This document shows, in pieces, positions 39,540 to 51,905 of a stretch of 64,000 nt of DNA. This DNA comes from Ailanthus altissimus (Eukaryota > Streptophyta > Magnoliopsida > Sapindales > Simaroubaceae): positions 24,292,014 through 24,356,013 of the forward strand of contig OX327699.1 in the NCBI GenBank assembly GCA_946807835.1, read 5' to 3'. Numbering within the stretch: position 1 is the stretch's first letter; each line of letters starts with the position of its first letter. A program made the position numbers and the translations under genes. Under the pieces are notes generated by a model that saw only the letters and a program-made list of their open reading frames with translations, was not told the DNA's origin and made no database searches.

Positions 39540-41684
39540 ACATCCTTATATAGACTCATTGTTGAGTTTTAGGCCCAAGACGACACATGCCATCAAAAAG
39601 TGATGGCAACAGGCTTAAAAAGGAGGTCATTCATGAGAAACTAGCTTGGTTGCTTGAACTTAATTCGATTTAAAACACTTGCACATTAGCCCTGCATAAT
39701 TTCGACCAGGATTAGAAATATCACGACTAAGGCAAACAAGAAAAACTAACTCGATATAAGTATCATAGAGAAGACCGGCTCAGTATGAAGCGTCGAACCA
39801 CTTTTACAGCAGAAAGAATACTAGACAGTTACCAAGCTGACCTAAGAGCAATCATTTCTATTACGAAAACACTCATCAAGAGAAAATTAATGTTACAAAG
39901 GAAATAGAATTGTAAACAGAAAATAACTGTAAGGTTTTTAGGAAATAATCCTACAAATCACGCTAGAAGATCAGGATAATCCAAAACTAAGATACCTCAA
40001 AATTAGTAAGACCTACCCAATTCAACCACTACACCAACAAGAATAAGCACAATGAATATAATAGAAATATCCCCAAAAGACCGATGCTAAAAATATATAA
40101 GGTAAACACAAAAGAGATGACATACACACTTTTCTTTACAACAGTTATTTATCAAATTCTTGCTGAATATTTTTCTTATCAAATAGCTTTTTTCTGACTA
40201 AAGAATCAGAGAGTATTCGTTGAAATCACCTCGATGAGGCTTTAACAGTAGTTTTTAGTGTTTTGCAAGCGTTCGACTGCGATTGTCAAAGAAGAAGAAA
40301 TACATAATCCAATTTTCGAGGCTCAATAAAGTAAAGCCTAGTACACTGATTCCTACATCAAATAAATACAAAGCTCCTGCAGTCAAAACTTAATTACCAG
40401 TGAATGAACCCTGAATCAAGATAAGAATGGGAGGCATAAAAATTAGTCTGCGTAACAAACAGAGAAATCGTTACTCGCTGAAGTTAGAGAAGAGTTGCGG
40501 GTTCTGAAGGAAAAAATAAGAGTTGAGGTAACTCATGAATGAGTTGATTATAAATTGAGAGAGAGAAAAGGCAGCAAGATATGGTGTTAAGAAATCTCTC
40601 AAGTTGTAGAGGTTCAAATATTAAAGCGGCTGGAGATAAGAGACATGTCGAAAACTCCACACACCTAATTAGGATAGTCGGGCAGAAATGAGCACCCCTT
40701 AAAAATGAGGTGTCACAAGTTGGGGATTCTGACCAACAAATTAGGAAAAAGTCACAGACAGAATAACACAGGTCAAAACTAGAAACTGGCAGATCCTTAT
40801 TCCCTTTGCAAATTGTCATCAGGTCCAGAATAATTGGGCCTTTTAAAGACATCCCTATATGAACCTATTGTTGAGTCACAAACCCAGGATGATACAAGGC
40901 ATCAAAAAATGCTGGCAATAGGCCTAAAAAGGGAGTCGCTCATAAGAAACTGGTTCGGCTTCTTGAACCTGGTTCAATTTAAAATACTTGCACATTAGTC
41001 CTGCGTAATCTTGACCAGGATTAAAAATACCACGACTAATATAGACAAAAAAAAATTAGCTCGATATAAGTACTATAAAGAAGACTGACTCGGTATGAAG
41101 TGCTAAACAACTTTTGCAGTAGAAAGAATACTAGACGGTTACCAAGCTGATTTAAGAGCAACCAGTTTTATTACGAAAACACTAATGGAGAGGAAATTAA
41201 TGTTATAAAAGAAATAGAAGTGTAAACAGAAAATAATTGTAAGGTTTTTAGGAAATAATCATACAAATCATACGAGAAGATCATGATAATCCAAAACTAA
41301 AATAACTTAAAATTAGTAAGACCTACCCAATTCAACCATTACACCGGTAAGAATAAGCACAATGAATATAATAGGAATATTCCTAGAAGACCGATGCTAT
41401 AAATATGTGAGGTAAATGCAACAGGGAGGACATACGCGTTTTTCTTTCACAGCGTTTATTTTCAGATTCTTGCTTAACATTTTTCTCATCAAACAACATT
41501 TTCTAACTTAAGCATCGAAGAGTTTTTGTTGAAACTCACCCCGACGAGGCCTTAATGATAGTTTTCAGTGTTTTGCAGGCGTTCAACCACGATTGTCAAA
41601 TAAAAGGAAGACGGAATCCAGCTTTTGAGGCCCAATAAAGTAAAGCTAATACACTAATTTTTACATCAAACAAATTCAAAGCTC
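39540..41684. mobile_element. long direct-repeat pair, probable non-autonomous LTR retrotransposon
   Basis: Two diverged copies of about 836 bp, 39540-40376 and 40849-41684, have a constant offset of 1309 bp. Shared blocks include TGTTGAGT, CTTGCACATTAG, GACCAGGATTA, GAAAGAATACTAGAC, TTACCAAGCTGA, ACTTAAGCATCGAAGAG or its variant, and CAATAAAGTAAAGC near the ends. The 470-bp interval between them has no retroviral-type domain. This fits two LTRs of an element lacking coding capacity, with CAATAAAG as a possible polyadenylation region. A primer-binding site and target duplication were not identified, so a simple tandem duplication is the alternative. 38831-39539 holds nothing recognised. Confidence 0.6.
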
Positions 41685-43018
41685 GTTGGTCTAAGAAAGC
41701 TATTTTTTTCGATTAACATTATCATAGATCAACATTATCAACATTTCTATCATTTGAATATAAGTACAAAATTCTTATATTAAAAAAAATATAAATATAA
41801 AATTCTTAAACGTTTTATAAAATTATAAATCCCGCTTTTAACTCTCTCCGTTATCATAGATTATTGAATAACCTTATTATGAAAAATACCAATCTATTAT
41901 GAAAAATCAAAACATTAACTTTGGATTTGCGATAATCACTTAATGATAAGGTGATAAAATGGGTCATAATACAATTATTCGACACGAATTCAACACATTT
42001 GAAGTGAATATGGGTAGAAAAAATTAATACATTAATAAACGGGTTGAATTTGTGTTACCTATTTATTAATTGTGTCGAATACGTATTTAGTGTATATGAT
42101 ACGCTAATTTATTTAAATCACATTTAATAAACAAACTGTATTCATATCTATTCATGTATTTATTTGTTTAAGTCATGTTCAATTAAATTACAAAATTAAA
42201 TATAATTAAAAATCAAAACCTTAATATATTTAAATTCCAAAGACATATCATTCAATTATGTTTGATAATTTTTTTCTTAAATTGTGCTAAAATAAATTTA
42301 TTATTAGATATATTAAATACCTTTTAATATAATTTTTAATTTTATTAATAATGACTTAAACATGTTTTAAATGAATCGGATATTTTTATAAATGAATTAA
42401 ATTAATTATTATTATTAATTTCAACAAATATAACCGTAAATGAATCATATTGTATATGATTATATAATTGAATTGAATTTATTTATTTAAATATATATAA
42501 TGTAATTTAATTCGTTTATTAAATAATTAAATTTATATTTAAGTGTCCGATTTATTTAATAAATAAATCATAAATAAATATATTAATAAATAGTTGGAAT
42601 CACAATTCATTTACACGAATTATCACGTCTAACGACACAATAATAAAAAGTCCCAAAAACAATGATTTAATTAGGAATGTATGTCCTAGTGAGAGAAATA
42701 TTATACAATTGTCTAATGTTATCCTACGGAATTGGGACAAGCTACGGTCCAGCCGGCTGTCCCATACAACCGATGATCTGGACCGTTAATTTATAAGTTT
42801 CAAAATCCAATGGTTAAGTGTAATTTGGTATGACAATCGGCAATTGATAAGTCAAGTAACATATAAAGTGGCTGAAAAACTCACATCAATCCTTGAAAGT
42901 TTTGTAATTTTTAAAACTGCCCAATTGTAGTTTAGAGAAGACGATTTAGAAAGAGTGTTTTGTGCCAAAACAACAAAGAAAACCCGGAAAGAGAAAACAC
43001 AAATTGAAAGATGAGAGT
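41685..43018. other. AT-rich intergenic DNA
   Basis: No coding region or clear repeat was found. 42690-43018 returns to ordinary composition beside the pseudogene. Confidence 0.5.
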
Positions 43019-44108
43019 TCATTTAGAGGTTTGAGGATAAAGATTTGAGATTACAAAGTGGAGTGGGAGACGGAATAACAGAAGAATCGGGGAATTGCAA
43101 CCCTTATCAGTAGAGGCTATCAAAGAAGGTTCTCCAAAAATTTTAGGTCCACCATATTCAGGAACACGAGATTCAGTGTCCAGGCCTGTTACCACTGTGC
43201 TTGAAAAACCCTCATCCACAACTATTACTTTTTTTTGGCTCATTGACCTCAGATGTAACAACACATAACTGCAGTTCCACCTTTATTTCAGCCCCTTCAT
43301 CAGATGGACAGCTATAGTTTGTATTAACATTATTTAGAGGTTTGGTGCCTTCGCTATGCATTTCCTTGGAATTTGAAGCAGCATCATCCAGTTTCGTCAC
43401 TTTCTCGTTTGTAATTACTACTCTTACATCTTCTGAAGATATTTTATTTGCCTCTTTACAGTTTTCTTCAATTATATGATCCTTACAAGTTGACAAAGTC
43501 ATCTTAGGAGAATAACTATCTACATTTACTGGTTTTTTTGCCAATTGGTTCTATTGGAATTCTATACAAGAAGAAACGCATGAAACCAAATCACTATTGT
43601 TTTCATGCTTCCTACAAGCCACCAGATTATCATGTCCAATATCACCAAACTTGATTTCATCTCTAACACTGTTTCCATGATGCAGTTCCAGAGCATCGTC
43701 TTCTAGATCCCCCCACTTGATTTTCTGAACCCATCAGGCTTTATCATTTGATGCAATATTCTTAATATCTGCATTTTCATCGTTGGAATCTGAAATAATC
43801 AATCGAGGCGATTCAGTATCTTGTTTAATCACACATTTCCCAAGATGAACTGTACTATTTTTATCTTCATTTGGTATGGGAGTAGGACTTTCAACAAAAC
43901 CCTCGCCATGAATACGAAAGCTTCTCCCTGCCTTTGAAAGTTGGGATCCGTGCTTAGCATCCAAATTTCTATTTTTTTCATCTGTCAATGTTACAAGTGA
44001 GCTATTAAAACTTTTTATTTGCAAGAAACAGTGAACCAAGATCGGAGGTTGTGGGTGGTTAATATAAAAGCAAATTGAAATATCATTGTTTGAAATCCAG
44101 CATGCCAT
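43019..44108 (-). pseudogene. intronless pseudogene of an uncharacterised hydrophilic protein
   Basis: One frame runs on the minus strand from about 44050 to 43020 with only a few interruptions and no introns. These are a stop between IASNDKA and WVQKIKWGDLEDDA (about 43732), a stop between SSCIEFQ and NQLAKKPVN (about 43545), and a frameshift after SEVNEPKK near 43240, beyond which VIVVDEGFSSTVVTGLDTES continues. The sequence is Asn/Ser/Asp/Glu-rich with the striking motif KIKWGDLEDDALELHHGN followed by EIKFGDIGHDNLVACRKHE. I have a weak impression of plant SCAPER-like proteins from the KWGDL motif, but I would not name it. The lack of introns could mean a processed copy or a single exon of a larger gene. 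A possible further piece lies at 44416-44195. Confidence 0.6.
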
Positions 44109-45655
44109 CGTGAACTGAGCAAAGTAAGAATCAAAACCTACTGTACTTTATAATTAAAATAAACTTGAGGGAACTTCTTTGTTATTTTCGATTATTACCG
44201 ATTGGGCACCGGTAATAATAAGTTTAGCCCCTCCATTGACTGCCATTTGTCAGCCAATAGAGGGACATTGCTGATGTCATCAAGCTGTTTGGTATAGTAG
44301 GATGTACCGAAAGGCCTGCCCACGGAATTGGCTAGGCTACGGATATTATGCCACCTTGAAAACTCATCAAGATCATTTTTTTTTGAAAATACCCTCATAT
44401 TTTTACAAGATGACAATATTATCTTGATTTCTATGTGACCGACTTACGGTCAAGTTTGGAATTGCGTAATTTTGAGATAATTACCAATTTAACTATTGTG
44501 AAGGGTAAATTATATTTTTTTAAAGTCTTGTTAAATTACACTTATTTAAATGGCTCAATAGTAAATAATCTATAATTTTTTTTCTTTATTATTTTGGAGG
44601 TCTCAAATTTAATTTCCCACCTTCAAGTCAAAAAAAGTTATGCTAAATTAAAAATAGTTAATATTTTTTATAAAAAAAATTCCTACCAAATTTTAAAATA
44701 GTTAATTTTTGTTTTATTAATTTTATTATTATAATACTGTAGAAATTAATATGATTAAAATGGATATTGAATACACATCATCATGGTGTAATAATAGTAC
44801 TAATATATACAAAATTATAATAATAATTATTATTTTGCATACATAATAATAAGTTAGGATTTATTATTATTATAGCATAAACGATATGAGACATAGAATA
44901 AAGTTTAATTTATGTTAACTTTTAATAATTTTATTTTTTAAATAAAAATTAATTAATTTGTAACGAGATAATTTTAATTTTTAATTAGTATGAGATAATT
45001 TGAAATCATATTTAAAGATAAGTTTAATTTTAAAAATTAAATTTAAAAAAATAACTCACTCCTTACCTTTTAAAATTAACTTTAAAGAAGTGATTTTTCT
45101 AAAATAATATTTTACTAAACATTTAAAATAACTTTTATTATTACTTTTTTAAGAAATTTCTTTTAACTTCTTCTAAAACCACCTTTTGATCCTATGTCCC
45201 AATAATAGAAAAGTCGCAATATCAAACGCTACTAATACAATTGCGACTTTATATCAATCAAAGAATCACATTCCAATAATCACTTTATTATATTAAGATT
45301 ATAGTTATAATATAATATTAAAATTAATTTAGATTGTTATTAAATTAAAGAATTAAATTTATTAATTTTTTTTAGTATTATAGATAATCCCGAATCATCT
45401 ACATTTGTTTAGTTTTCATAACCTCTACAACGGCCACACTGCGGCTAAAACGCGCCGCGTCAGAATTCTTAAGCCCCATTAGTACCAAAATACCCTCCAT
45501 GAGTAATGGTATGACAAAATTGCCCGGAACAATTTTTTTTTTACCACGACTTTGAAGGAGTGCGCTGTTACTAGAACCAGCGAGGTTTAATTTTCGATTA
45601 GGGTTTTGCACAGAGACTTCGAGAAGGAAAGAAGAAGAAAACAAAAAGAGAAGCC
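44109..45655. other. intergenic, AT-rich, then SmD3 promoter
   Basis: 44109-44420 may hold more of the neighbouring pseudogene (a 73-codon minus-strand frame with no recognised homology). 44420-45400 is AT-rich. 45400-45655 is the GC-richer promoter and leader of SmD3. The A-rich leader runs into the ATG at 45656. Confidence 0.45.
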
Positions 45656-47557
45656 ATGAGCAGGAGCTTGGGGATACCAGTGAAGCTATTGCACGAGGCG
45701 TCAGGCCACGTGGTAACAGTTGAGCTTAAGAGTGGAGAGCTCTACAGAGGAAGCATGCTGGAGTGTGAAGATAACTGGAATTGCCAGCTCGAGAACATCA
45801 CTTATACTGCGAAGGTTCTTTCTTTTACCTATTTATCGTCTATCCATTTTTTTTCTGGGATTTATGATGCGAGTTTCGACAAAACCCTAATTCTTCTATT
45901 GTTGTTTATTATCTTGATTTGATTTAGTGAATTTAGTTTTTAGATTGGGGAAGTTTCCTGGATCATTGTCACTAATATTGCCCAACGCCAGGGCCGTAAA
46001 CTGCAAATCTCTAATGCGAACTTTAGGAATTTAGTCCAGTGCTTTTAAATCCTATTATTGGGATTTTAGACACTAGCATGATTCTGAATTTTGGATTTTA
46101 AGTTATTTGAGGATACGACGTGGTATGTACTAATAACTCATGAGCCGATTTAGCTTGCTAGTGAGCTACTTATGCCTTCTTTTCTCTTAACAGAGGCCTC
46201 AATTGTCTTGTAATTCGTATTATTTTACAGGGCAATTTCCAAAATAATAAAATTAGATGAAATGGCTTAAGATGTAATGGATTTGAAGAGAAAACTTAAA
46301 GTATCTCTGTATTATTTGATTTCATGCATAAACATAATGTCTGCATTCACCGGTGATTATAAGTACCTGGACTTTTGTATATTGGTGCCACAATTTGTGA
46401 CTTTGGTCCTCTTTTTTTTTTTTTTTGGCTTGCTTAGTGTTCTTATTGGTTTTGAGTAATCTGTTGCACAAAATACTTGTCTACAATAACTGGAGAGGCT
46501 AAAGATAGAGAGCAAGGCAGGTAGGAAGAGAGCAGCCTGAAATCAATAGTTTCTTAGGCCACGCCTTTTACTTTGTCCTAGCTGATGACTAATGCCTGGC
46601 TTGAATTGATTTTATCATGTTTGTTTCATCTACTGCCTCTAGATTGCTATAATGATTGTTTCTTTTCACCAATGCCTTTATCCTTATTTTATGTGGACTG
46701 GACTTTTGGAGTAAAAATATCTTCTATTGAATGTTAATGGTTTCAGCTTGAATGATTCATCTATTTCAGTTCATCTCCGTCTTCTACTAAATTAAGTTTG
46801 TTTCCTTCACAACAGGATGGGAAGGTCTCTCAGCTTGAGCATGTTTTTATTAGGGGCAGCAAAGTCAGGTATTGCATCATGCTTCTTATTTTGGTTATAA
46901 TAATCAAGTTAACCTTGTGTTACCTTAGATGTTCTGTTTCCATATTGGCTGAATAATATGAAACCAAACTGAAATTTCTACAGGTTTATGGTTATACCAG
47001 ACATGCTGAAGAATGCTCCTATGTTCAAGCGTTTGGATGCTAGAATTAAGGTTTCTACAATTGTAATTAAATAGATTGTTTTAAACAGCTCACGTGTTAT
47101 ATAATTTGTGAATTATAACGGTCTTTGTGTCTTGAAGGGTAAGAGCTCATCAATTGGAGTTGGCCGAGGTAGAGCTGTTGCTATGCGGGCTAAAGTATGC
47201 TTTCTTTATCTTCATGTATTTAATTTTTTTTTAATCTTTTTGGATAGTCTTTATTTGGGGTCCAGAACAGGTACTACCAGCATCAGGAGACAAATGTAAT
47301 CAACCTAAAAGATAATGTTCCAAATTCATTCGGACTTGTGAATGAGAGAAGTGTTACTGCTAGGATACCTTTTTTGCGTATAAATTGAGTGCTACAGTTA
47401 AAGTTTTTGTTTCTAATCATATGTTTTAGGCATTCAAATTAGATCATGCATAAACTTATGGCCAATCTCATCTCCTAATTTGTTCCATTTGCAGGCTGCA
47501 GCAGCTGGCCGTGGAGCAGCACCCGGTAGGGGCGTTGTGCCACCTGTTCGGAGGTAA
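45656..47557 (+). CDS. SmD3: small nuclear ribonucleoprotein SmD3
   Basis: SmD3 is one of the seven Sm proteins forming the ring around U1, U2, U4 and U5 snRNAs in the spliceosome. Five exons were traced: 45656-45814, 46816-46868, 46984-47050, 47138-47194, 47495-47557. All have GT-AG borders and join to 132 residues. The Sm1 motif lies in the first exon ([20 protein letters not shown], then CQLENITY). The Sm2 motif follows in exons 2-3 ([18 protein letters not shown]). The basic tail carries [18 protein letters not shown] and ends PPVRR, giving Gly-Arg sites of the kind methylated in Sm proteins. Length and pattern match plant SmD3, and no lesion was seen. The 1-kb first intron is the source of part of the duplicate downstream. 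Functional. Confidence 0.97.
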
Positions 47558-48804
47558 TCTGACTTTACAGTTGGAAGAATCCCTTAATCTCCCATATGCT
47601 GGATCATCGTTCAGTTTATTGTAGTTCATGTCTTAAGTTGATTCCTGCCCTTGAGGCCCTCAAGCTTTGTGTAGAAGGATGATTATTGTTCCAGGTGTTA
47701 TTGAAAAGGGGGGTGGGAAATATTACTTGGGACTCGCTTTTTTTTTGGTTATGTAATGAATATTATCTAACATGTGATATCCAAATTGTTTGAACTTCGC
47801 ACAATTCCCAGGGATGATCTTTGATGAATCATACATGAACTGCAGTTAAGCCCTATGCATTCGTCCACTAATTAGTGTCTTCAAAAGTTTATATTTGAAT
47901 TTGATGAAATTTTATAAAATTGTGATCGAGTAACTTTACTTTTCAAATTTTTTTTTTGCTTTTTGTTTTTTACAATTGGGAAAGGTTAAATTAAAACGTT
48001 TGGAATTTGAGTGGTTGAAGCTAATTGTATATTTCATGATTTTGCACTGACCCATGGTGGGGCTATTAACATACTGCTATTCTAGTTAACTTGAGTGTGC
48101 CATTTCTTAGAACTACAAGTTTTGTCAGGTAGACTGTACATGGTGCAGCTATTATCATAACCAAAATCAAACTAAACGAGGAGCTTAATATTGTGGTGGT
48201 TAGTTGCCATAATCATGAAGGCTTCCTTTTTGCACAACAACTAAAGTTTAATGCTTCTATTTCATTGCAGTTGTAGTTTTAAAGTCAAAGCATCTTCATA
48301 TCAAATAGAGTCAAAGTTAATGTATAATCTTTGGCAATGTAAATCATTAACTATGCATAATTTTTCATCCAACGCCAAGTAAAAGAGGTCTCTAACATAC
48401 CTTATGAATGTCATGATTTATTTATTCAACACTAATCTTAGTAATCTATAGGTACATTTTTTCTGTACCAAAAAAAAAAAAAAAAACGAGAAGAGAACTA
48501 GAGGGAGTCGCGGAGTTAGGGTCTACAGGAAACCTGCAATTCGATTATCGAATTGAACTGAACCACTCACGGTAATTTGGCTCTGCTTAACTCATGAACA
48601 AATATTAATTGCCCCACTGGTTCAGTGGTCTCGCTCTGCCATTGTTAATTTTTAAAGGTGGATTTGCTTCATAACGCAAGAACCAAACTTCTGAAACATA
48701 GTCTTTTCTCCTAAATAATTTGATAATATTATAGATAACAAAACCAGATTGTTTGCTTAGAATTTGGTCTCTCGCCGAATATGAGCTGTGTATTATACTA
48801 TGAA

Positions 48805-49585
48805 TAGCTTAATATGCAATGGATGTGAAACAAAACCAAAAATACATCTCCGTACTATATCAATGTCGTGCTTAAACTTCTCTTTTGTATTCACCCACGA
48901 TTGCAAGTCCCTGAACTAAGTAATGGCTTGCTTACTTTTCTTATTGTTTTCAACTGATCTTTTGGAAAAGATATTTGTCATAACTGGAGACTGGAGAGAG
49001 AGGATGACCAAAGAAATTAAAAGTTTCTAGATCATGGCCATTATTTTATCCAGGCTGATGATGACTTTCTGCCAGGCATGAAGTTGGTTTGCTCTAAAAT
49101 AATGTTAATCATTTTCAGCTTGAGCTCTTTGTTTGTTTCCATTACATAACCAATATCATATATTAACTTCAGTTGGCTTTCTTCCTCGACAGAATTGAAA
49201 GGTCCCCCATCTTGGGCATGTTTTTCATTAGGGGGGAGCAAAGTCAGGTCTTGCATCATATTTGTTATTTTGCTTACAAGAATCAAGCTAACTACGTGCT
49301 ATCTGAGATGTTCTTACCTGAAAGTGAAAATAACTACGTCTCCATGTTGACTGAATTATTTAATATCAATTTGAAATATGTACACGTTTATGGTCATACT
49401 AGAATCTTCAATGTTGAAGTGTTTTGATTGCAGGTATCTACCAGTTGTAATTAAAATAGATTATTCTGAATAGAACACTTACCATACAATTTGTGACTTA
49501 CAATGGTCTTTGTGACTTTGAAGGGTAAGAGTTCATCTATTGGAGTTGGGCGGGGTCGAGCTGTTGCAATGCGGCCTACAGTAAG
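48805..49585 (+). pseudogene. partial SmD3 duplicate, introns included
   Basis: This segment aligns with SmD3 from late intron 1 (about 46250) through exon 4. The intron-derived part reads AATGGATGTGAAACAAAACC.., like AATGGATTTGAAGAGAAAAC in the parent. The exon 2 remnant at 49199-49247 (TTGGGCATGTTTTTCATTAG) has insertions that shift the frame. The exon 3 remnant is badly eroded. The exon 4 remnant near 49525-49580 still reads [18 protein letters not shown]. Exons 1 and 5 are missing. Because introns are kept, it arose by DNA duplication, not by retroposition. It lies about 1.3 kb downstream of its parent. Confidence 0.88.
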
Positions 49586-49589
49586 GAGA

Positions 49590-51073
49590 GATACTCAATG
49601 TTCTTATTTGCATTTGGACTTGAGAAGGAGAGATGTTTGGCAAGAAAAATCAGTGCTGAAATTTGCTATTTTTCCCAGTGAATTTGCTAGTTTTCCGAGT
49701 AAAATAAAATTTTTGATGGACTATGCAGCGACAGAGGTGGAATTAGTTGGAACTAGAATTTAAAGGATAGGAGTTTAAAATGTTAAAGAAGAAAATAATG
49801 TGAAGTTATAGTTTAATTATATAAAGATTTTAGTATTAAGCGCCAAAACATAAAAATACTTATTTTTAAGGGATTAAAATATATTATTAAGTTTAAAGAT
49901 TTTTTTAACTTGGGGGCCATGGCCCCCATATGGCATCATGTAGGTTCGCCCTCGACAAGAATGTCGGTTACCACTATTTTTTTTTTTTAATATGAACATT
50001 TGAACGTGTCTGAGTGCTGAACCATGATAATATGTAGGAAGTTAATAAATTGACTAGGCATTTTTTGTTTTGATTTATGAAATTGAGAAGAGTAATTGGA
50101 TAATTTATCTTCAAAGATTTTTTTTTATATAAGAGAAGGAGATTTCAAATTCAAAATATCCACTTGATAAAGAATAATGTACTATAAGTTATTTACTACT
50201 AGACCATTCAAATAAGTACAGTTTTAAAGAAATTTTATAAAGGAGAAAAGTTTAAAATAAAAATGATTGCAACTTTTAATTGGATTAATTAGGTTGTTTG
50301 TTGTTTTGAACTTTCTAGTTATATCATTTCTATGCCGTATTAACAAGCATCCTGCTTATGGTTTATGGTTTGAATATATTTCAGTAACTTTTCTTATATG
50401 GAGTTTTTCAGTTGGATTTTATTAAATTTCAATATCCGCAAGAGAGGATTGACATATAATGTTGGGAAAAATTACCGGGTTGAAGCTAACACAAAATTAA
50501 AGTGAAATTGAAAATAAAATAGATACAAATATTTTATAGGAAAAAAAATCTCGAATAAATTAAGATAAAAAATTACGGATAAATATAAGAGAATTTTATT
50601 ATTGTTAAATAAGAATTACAACATATTCTCTCTAATTACAATAAGATAACAATTTTAGTCTCTATTATAATAGAAAAAAACAACTCTCTCACAAAATTAA
50701 AAAAAATATTACTTATAAAGAAGGAACAAATTTTTCTCTTTAAATAATAACTTACAAGATAACTCTCATCAAAATATTTACTCTCTTTCTAATAGATGCC
50801 ATCGGATTCCTCATTTATATTATACTTAGTACAACTGAAACAAGCCATTTATATGTAACACATTTAAAGAATTTGGATAACTAAAACTTTGCGTTCATTT
50901 TAAAATTGAATAAACAAGAGGCTAGTGCTCTGTTAACATTCTTAATTAATTATTTTCTTGCTTTTCATGTTGTCCCACTGCAACCATTAACTTTTCTTCT
51001 TTTAACAATATTTAAAGACAAGAAATTAGGTAACTTGTTAAGGGAGAAAATACTATTTTCTCTTTCTAGGTTA
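49590..51073. other. intergenic; possible Copia LTR from 50460
   Basis: 50460 onward starts TGTTGGGAAAAATTACCGGG, which looks like the end of a Copia LTR in reverse (..CCCAACA). The far border, perhaps near 50840, and a target duplication could not be set. The remainder shows no gene. Confidence 0.3.
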
Positions 51074-51905
51074 TGTTGAAGCGAAGAATCCAAAATTCAA
51101 CTTAGAACCCTAACATTTTTACGCAGCGGAATAATCTGTCAATCAAGCAAATACAACAAGAATCCAAAGCAGAAAACAAAAGAATACAACACAATCTTAC
51201 GTGGTTCGGCCAATTGCCTACGTCCATGGTGGATCCAAGGATCCTAGCATCTCTTATTATAATTTCCTAGAGATTTTATAAGGAAAACCCAATGAAGAAC
51301 CCTCAAAAGGACCTAAACGTTTAGTGAACCCTTACTCTATCACGAACAATGATCACCCAAACAACGGTTCCACCCTAGCGCACACAAGCACTTAGTGTCT
51401 ACCCAGTTCTTCCCCTCTTTTAGAGTTTCTCTCAATGCTTAATCTGAAATCAAGAGTTTACAAGTGTTTATATAAGATGTATTTCGTGCCTACTAACCTT
51501 ATTCTTTGTTGAAGTAAGAGTCCACTTATTTTGGAAGTCCAAAACTTCCTAAAACTTGAAGTCCCGAAGAAAAATAGACTTTTTCACGTGTTCTGGCGTT
51601 GCGGCGCTCGTCCTTGGGCGCTAGAGAAAATCGCGCCTAGCGCTGCGGCGTTGGGTTACTGTCCTGGGCACCACGGCACTCAGCTTGTATACCTATTTGC
51701 GTTTTCTTGCTTTCTTCACATCTTTGAGTCCCGTTTTACTTCCCCTTTCATATCCCACAAGTCCTAGACTTCTTCTCTATACGTATCCCACACGTTCTAA
51801 ATTTTTTGTAACTTTTCACTTTAATATTCATCTTAATTTTTATTCAACCAAAATTATTAAATTATTAATTTTTCAATATAACTTAACTTTTACAATTCTC
51901 TTCCA
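51074..51905 (-). mobile_element. solo LTR, Copia type (family A)
   Basis: It starts TGTTGAAGCGAAG and ends CTCTTCCA. The flanks GGTTA (51069-51073) and CGTTA (51906-51910) match at four of five bases, an eroded target duplication. It aligns with the LTR at 2749-3589 and, less closely, with those at 10981 and 13153. It is better preserved than the first: CTTACGTGGTTCGGCCAATT and CCTAGCGCACACAAGCACTT are intact. A GC-rich block with GGCGCT/GGCGTT repeats lies at 51590-51680. There is no internal domain. Confidence 0.8.

Noticed and set aside
40484..40852. 122-codon minus-strand open frame between the long direct repeats
   Set aside because: Cys/Leu-rich composition with no recognised domain; likely a chance frame in the element interior.
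48608..48645. tRNA-like A-box (TGGTTCAGTGGT) suggesting a tRNA or SINE head
   Set aside because: No matching B-box, acceptor stem or 3' A-rich tail could be found at the right distance.
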